Both the position numbers and the translations under genes were made by a program. From NCBI GenBank assembly GCA_018873245.2, contig JAEMBT020000006.1, positions 8,639,855 to 8,703,854 on the forward strand: 64,000 nt of DNA, read 5' to 3'. This stretch comes from Archegozetes longisetosus (taxonomy: Eukaryota > Arthropoda > Arachnida > Sarcoptiformes > Trhypochthoniidae). How positions within the stretch are numbered: position 1 is the stretch's first letter; every line of letters begins with the position of its first letter. The notes beneath the pieces are model-generated. The model was given only the letters and a program-made list of their open reading frames with translations. It did no database searches and had not been told where the DNA came from. Of the stretch, positions 58,201 to 64,000 are shown in pieces.

Positions 58201-61200
58201 TTTGAAATGACTTTCAGCAGTAGAACGTAATGACACATTGCTTGGAGAACAGTTGAAAAGAGAAAGAGCCGATGAGTATCCAGGAAGCGATCTAATGCAT
58301 TAGGGGGAGGGCAGGGCAGGGGAGGACGACTAGAAAAGCGCATTGCATTTTAGTAGAGCATAACTATAATTACTCGGAATCACGAAATGCTAAGCAAAAG
58401 CCTTTCTTAAATATTATATTTTTGATGGACAGGGATGAGCATTAGGAACATTTTCTCCGCCAAATCATGCCATGCATTGACATGTGAATATGGATTTTAT
58501 TCAAACTGATACAATGCTCTACAACCAAAACTACATTATTATCAATTTACTGCATTCTTCACAAATAGCGTCTCTTAAATCTAGAAATTCACGTTTGAAA
58601 GGCCAACTCATAACTGCTCTCTTTTTTATTGTCAGAACTTAAAGTGAAAATCAATTTCAGTGATGAGTGAATCCGATCTCTCGTTGCAACTATTTCTAGA
58701 ATTTATGAGCGGTTATTCAGCACTTTACTCATATTCTGGTGGACTCATATTCTGGTAGATATAAGAATTTACCGCAGTCATAAGAATATATCCTCTTCCA
58801 TAAAGCATAAATATCAATAAACTATGTTCGCATTGAATGATTAACATAACAAAAGCAGAGCACAAATACACACACATAACACCCATGCATACACTATTGC
58901 AAAGTCGCTTCAATTGCAGGAAGTTGTTCGGGCCAAAGGAAACCATGCTATCAATAGCATAATATAGAATAGCTAACATATCGTTTGTAATCATCAAAAT
59001 GCGTCAAGTAGTCTATTCTTGTTTTAAATATAACCTTACACTCTAAAACTTAGTAATCCGTGATAGCAATCTGAAATTATTCCTTGTCATGATCTGTTTT
59101 CCATCAGACTGTAATATTGTAGATATTAACAAACTTATAAAATATTCAATATAGTAATCAAAACGAATCCAAAATTGAATTGTTCAACGAATTGGTGCGA
59201 AACACACAGTAACACCCTCGTTGCTACCAAGGATTATAAAGTTTTTAAGTGTACTCTAGTACTGGCCTGAGTAGGAACTAAATTGTTGATTGCATTGTCT
59301 ATTGAATTGTAAATGAATGCGAACCTCTGGTGACGTTGCTTTTAGAATTGGTAAAGCGAGTCAATTTATACACAGGAATAATGTTTATAAGAAAATTCAG
59401 ATCAAAATAAATATTAACGATGTAGTGGTGTATTTGGAACTAGTTTTATTGCTGTTACCTTTTTAAGCTTGGCTCAGACAACTATTATGAATCATCTCCT
59501 AATAGCCAATTCATAAATTTTATTTTTATTACCTAGCCTCAACAATCCCATACAAATGTGTTTAGTATAAGTCATACGCAACTATTAATTTTATTTAATT
59601 GCACAAAGTCCTCCTTTTAAAATACTATTTTATTAATTTAATACGTTTTATCGTTTGATCATTAATTAAACTTCAAATTTAAAGTATAGATTGCTAAAAG
59701 TTCGAACACCTATAACTATAGATGCAATTTTTAGATGCTCAAAATTTTACTTCTTTTTAATCAGTATTTTATTATTTGGCTTTTATAACACTAAATTAAG
59801 CTTCTTATGGTTTCTAAATTAATTAGATTGAAAAATATTTATAAGCATTAGGAGTAGACTTGAAAAGGCTTTAGTCAAAAGTTTGAATTGTAAAATAAAT
59901 CTGAAGTGAATGTATTGATAAAAAGCTAAACACGACTAGGAGAGCATAAAAGCATAACAGATAAATCGCTTTCAGGCTTATTTTGGTAGAGCCCAAAACT
60001 AGAGAACATATGTTAAGTCACTCCGGGAAACATAGAGAAAAGTTGATGGATTTTTTTAAAGAGAGCAATATTTGCGCTTTTTGGTAGTCAGAGGGATGCA
60101 GAGAAAGTACTATTCATGAATGGTGATAGCTTTTGATGAGTAACGCCCGATTTAGGCTAATTATATATTTTCAATTCTAGCACAAAGATTGTCATGGGAT
60201 GCATAATAGCATAGCATTGCAAGGGGTGGTGTCACTGAACCACTGTATGGATGCTTTCATGTCTAACCCAAATCGATAGTGTTCAACTAAATCATTGAAT
60301 CATTTTGAACTTGACCGGCATTAGAATATATCACTGTAATACTTACATTACTACTATTAGACACTAACATCAGACACTACTATCTTTTCGACAGGAACTC
60401 TCCAAATTTGGTTTAGTATTTATTTCTATAATTCCGAAATAAGTTATATGAAATTTGTTCGTCTAATTTTGAAAAATATTGCTTAACTTAATAATGAAAG
60501 CCAGAAAATGGGCGCAAAATATTTAGTGTCGAGCACTGGCGATGGCATAAGAGCCAACGCATGTTTAATGTAATGTAGGCGCAGGTGAAAGAGAAAATTC
60601 AATTGCCATTAGATTACACAATATGATGATATATGCTTATGACAGGCCTTTGGCTCAGTGATTACCAGTTTTGCCTGATATGGACATGAAATTTTAATAA
60701 CATGATTCCAACTATTATTCGGAACTAGTACCTCATTTATGTTTGCCTCACGTGCACTTTGTTATTGTGGTTTTGCCAGTCATGAGCATCAAATCATAAA
60801 ACAAAAATGTATTACAAACTTATATAACCGAAACGCAACGGGAAATTAAAGGGACGCACAATTATTGTCATCATAATTAAACATCTCTGAAAATATTCTC
60901 ATCTTATAATAGGGTGGAACTAATAATGTAAAAATAATAATAATAAACCCAATCATTATCAAAACTTATCATCAAATGTTGCTTTCCTATGGCTCTTAGA
61001 CTTCAGGTTTTGTCAAAAACATTTTTTTTGCTTTACAGCAGAGTAGACTTGTTTTGAAAGTGAGGTGTTTTGCAGGGGTTTAGATAGACTGCTAGTTAAC
61101 GCTCCTCTTATCTCAAAAAATGAAATATTGCAATGCATGCTAATGGATGGACCTTTCATTGGGCGGGAGGCATACTTTCACGCGCTCAAGAAATAGCATT

Positions 61201-61211
61201 AAATACATAGT

Positions 61212-61222
61212 GAGAGAGCGAG

Positions 61223-61273
<51 letters not shown>
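61212..61273 (+). repeat. (GA)n microsatellite
   Basis: About 30 GA units with two GC interruptions near the left end. Confidence 0.9.
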
Positions 61274-61275
<2 letters not shown>

Positions 61276-63182
61276 CATTAAAATGGTTTCCTGTTTGCCT
61301 TATGCATAATTCTTACTCAAACAACACTTGAAAACTTTGAACATAAACTTATTCTATATTATTTGGATAAATGAATGAAATCTAGATTTGAAGAGAATCG
61401 GAATACAAGCGATTGGGTTGTTGTTATAGCTCTCACTTATGGCTTATATAAAGGGCAATTCTACTCGAAAATAGGCATTAGGCATATTAGGTAAACAATT
61501 GTCATTTGCAGTTGTATTTGCCAGCGCTCGACAAGAAGACGCCGATTTCACTCGAATCTACTTCAATCACAGCGTACGCTATTCCATTTGACCTCTAGAT
61601 TTTTCAGTAAATCAATTTTTTCAATATAACCTAAGTGTAGAATGAAATGAAGCAGAGCTACACATATCAGCTTTATTCTCAAATAAGCATTTATGCTAAT
61701 AATCATGTCAATCACAACCAAAATTCACAAACTTTTACTTTGAGAATCCCCATAAAACATTTATATTAATAAATCTCAGCTCAAATTATATTTTGTTCGA
61801 GCTTTTTTCTCTATTTTGGTTATAAACTTGTAATAGTCTCTGAACCAATCAAAAAGACAAATTCGCGAATACGCAGTCTTTTAATTAGGGAAAACAAAAA
61901 CAAAAAAAACAAAGCTAAAAAAGAAATAACAATTTACTAAATATTTGTTGAGAGCCATGTTATTTGTTGGTCATACTGTTGATGATTATTAGTGAAGGAA
62001 AGAAAGAAGAAATGATCTAGTTTTTATAGTGAAGCAGCAAAATAGCAGTCCCTTTTAACCGTAGATACATTGCGTGTCTGCTCTACACGACAATCCCGAA
62101 AGGATACAAACAGCAGAATATGAGCGCAATGTTTCATAGCTCTAAAAGCCATATTATCCTTAGCGCTAATCTGTCAGTCGTGGCCCATTTCCCTTGAGTG
62201 CTATACCACTATAGATACTCAACTATCTTCATAGAATAATTTGCTGGATATTTTCTTTTTTAATTTGGCCAAATTTTCGCTAACGAGTTAGTCTCCATTT
62301 TATGAATGACTTGTCAAACTATAATACAACTCTTTTTTATATAAGGCCTAACTTTTAATAAACGCAAACAAGACTAGGTACAACATGGATAAACCAGTTG
62401 TTTCTTAGATGAAAATCCAATAAGAGAAATAAAAACATTATTTTCAATCACCAATTTGATTCAACTACTCATGAGGTAATTTCAGGAGTAGAAAAAAATT
62501 CGGCCATCAAGAAGTGCTATTAATTTTAGGTTTATAACTCTAACTTTTCAAGAAAAAACTTTAGGCTCTCATTCACTTCTTGACAGCTTAAACTTTTCTA
62601 TACTCCTCAAACTACTTTAAATTAATTTTCAAACTTTGTTGATTTAACACAAAGTTAGGTAGAGTTTTAAGCCTAAAATTAATAGTAGTGTATTGTGAAT
62701 ATAATTCATTCGCTGTTTTATTTAATGAATGACTCGATCAGAATGAAAATGCTATCGATAGCGATGAATATGACAGCAGAGGAATCACGTTCGTCAGCAA
62801 AGCTGAATGTACTGCAAATGCTAGTCAAGGGAGAGATAGTTTAATGAATAAATTAGCTCTAACTTAATCCTAGTCTATAGACAGCCACACGCCCTTTGCG
62901 AACACCACACTTTCTAATTTATGGCATTGCAATGAGCAACAACTGAAACCCACCGCTTTTTATTAGCATTTATAGCTGTCCACGGCATCATACCATACGT
63001 TTCACTTATATATCCACTTCTTTACTACTTCTTTAATACCAGTTTACCACCTATTTTTCCAAAATCATTATATCTTAAATGTTAATTTACTTTAATATCT
63101 GTTTGTTTTTTACGTCTATTTCAGCCGTAAACAGTAAGATATGCGTCAATTTATTTCACGAAAATTCTAAGCATTGTCTGTT

Positions 63183-63368
63183 GTACCGGGTACCGAAATT
63201 ACAATTATGTAACAGAATCATAGAATTGACTTTTTGACTATTAAGCTAAAATCAAAATCTACAAGCATTACTAATGTACCGGGTACCGAAATTACAATTA
63301 TGTAACAGAATCATAGAATTGACTTTTTGACTATTAAGCTAAAATCAAAATCTACAAGCATTACTAAT
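63183..63368 (+). repeat. Perfect 2 x 93-bp tandem duplication
   Basis: 63183-63275 is repeated base for base at 63276-63368. Each copy begins GTACCGGGTACCGAAATTAC. It is non-coding. No difference between copies means it is very young, gene-converted, or an assembly artefact. Confidence 0.95.
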
Positions 63369-64000
63369 ACACACAATATGACGAGATCGGTTGTTTTGAA
63401 TTTTTCAGCATGATCTAATTGAACATTGACAAGTTTATGGTGAAAAATTCGTTAGGAATATTTTTTTATTAAATTTAAGCTTTTTATTTTTAACATCCTC
63501 TCATATTCTGGATATTCGGTAAAAGTTGGAGGAGATCCCTACTCATTTATGCTAAAATCATGACTATATGGCTAAACAGATTATGCAGAATAAGTTATTT
63601 GGATACCAGATTAAAGCAATAACTTTGTGAAGTCCGATTAAAGTGAGTGTTGAAACTCAATAGAGATTGAGAAGTAGCAAATTAAATAAGCTTTATTAGG
63701 CACACAATCGGCGCACACATGCTATTTTCGGGAGTTAGTAAACTGAACATAACTTTGATTTTCAATTTCAAATAAACCAATTTATATCAGCAGACAACCC
63801 TTCACTTTGCCATTTGTGGTCTTTTCTAACTGGTTCGATAAGCAAACATCAGAGTCAAGATTACATCTCAATTATTCATCTTACGTTTCAGTTTTTTTTA
63901 ATCCATTACTGATTACTTTCTATTTAATAGTCAAACATTTTCTTATATACTAACCTTAAATCAAACAGTCAAATCAAGCTGATTCCGCAGTTAATCAAAA

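Larger units (their letters stand above)
48601..64000. other. 15.4-kb gene-poor region downstream of Islet
   Basis: No gene that I can name. It contains the Islet 3' UTR at its left end, one raised-GC open frame at 52124-52407, short tandem repeats (58132-58200, 61212-61273) and a perfect 93-bp duplication (63183-63368). Patches of raised GC at about 54780-55060, 60520-60680 and 62040-62200 have no clear coding potential and may be regulatory. Confidence 0.6.

Noticed and set aside
58107..58343. Ser-Ile-Ala-Leu repeat protein
   Set aside because: Product of the 12-nt tandem repeat only.
60641..60715. TTGGCTCAGTG resembling a tRNA A-box
   Set aside because: No B-box at the right distance and no cloverleaf.
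1..64000. CRISPR array, prophage or bacterial operon
   Set aside because: The tandem repeats lack unique spacers of equal length, and the genes are spliced animal genes.

Overview
The window is AT-rich animal nuclear DNA with spliced genes. It carries introns of 61 nt to 5 kb, long gene-poor tracts and many microsatellites. The two large genes are a para-type voltage-gated sodium channel and an Islet LIM-homeodomain factor. The channel has arthropod features (MFMT inactivation motif, insect-like exon order, a pair of alternative exons for the domain III S4 helix). Together with the Lys/Val/Asp pattern in its domain II S4-S5 linker, this suggests a chelicerate, most likely a mite. That placement is inference; no species is identified.

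Layout. 1-7740 is repeat territory: a 3.7-kb nested foldback element (633-4342) with an inner tandem array of heat-shock-element-like palindromes, a GC-rich hairpin-rich tract (4560-4855), a 545-bp element with perfect 25-bp terminal inverted repeats (6618-7162), and an internally deleted mariner copy on the minus strand (7377-7738). A single-exon SDHAF4 gene (8271-8666, +) follows. It encodes a mitochondrial assembly factor for succinate dehydrogenase. The sodium channel occupies 10614-26753 on the minus strand. I could chain 19 constitutive or alternative positions (20 exons, two of them mutually exclusive) into one open frame of 1976 codons plus stop, with matching phases at every junction. 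One intron has a GC-AG boundary.

A 7.8-kb upstream region (26754-34543) separates the channel from the divergently transcribed Islet gene (34544-48600, +). Islet is built from nine exons that give 403 residues: two LIM domains, a homeodomain and an Isl-type LIM-binding segment. The last 15.4 kb (48601-64000) has no gene I can name. It holds one minus-strand open frame of raised GC content (about 52124-52407), several short tandem repeats and a perfect 93-bp tandem duplication near the right edge.

Functional links. The sodium channel and Islet are both neuronal genes lying head to head, so the shared upstream interval may hold neuronal control elements; this is inference. SDHAF4 has no evident link to them. 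I found no operon, CRISPR array, phage or viral genome. I did not find a clearly new biological system; the best leads are the foldback element, the perfect-stem hairpin upstream of the channel, and the channel's alternative exons and residue variants.
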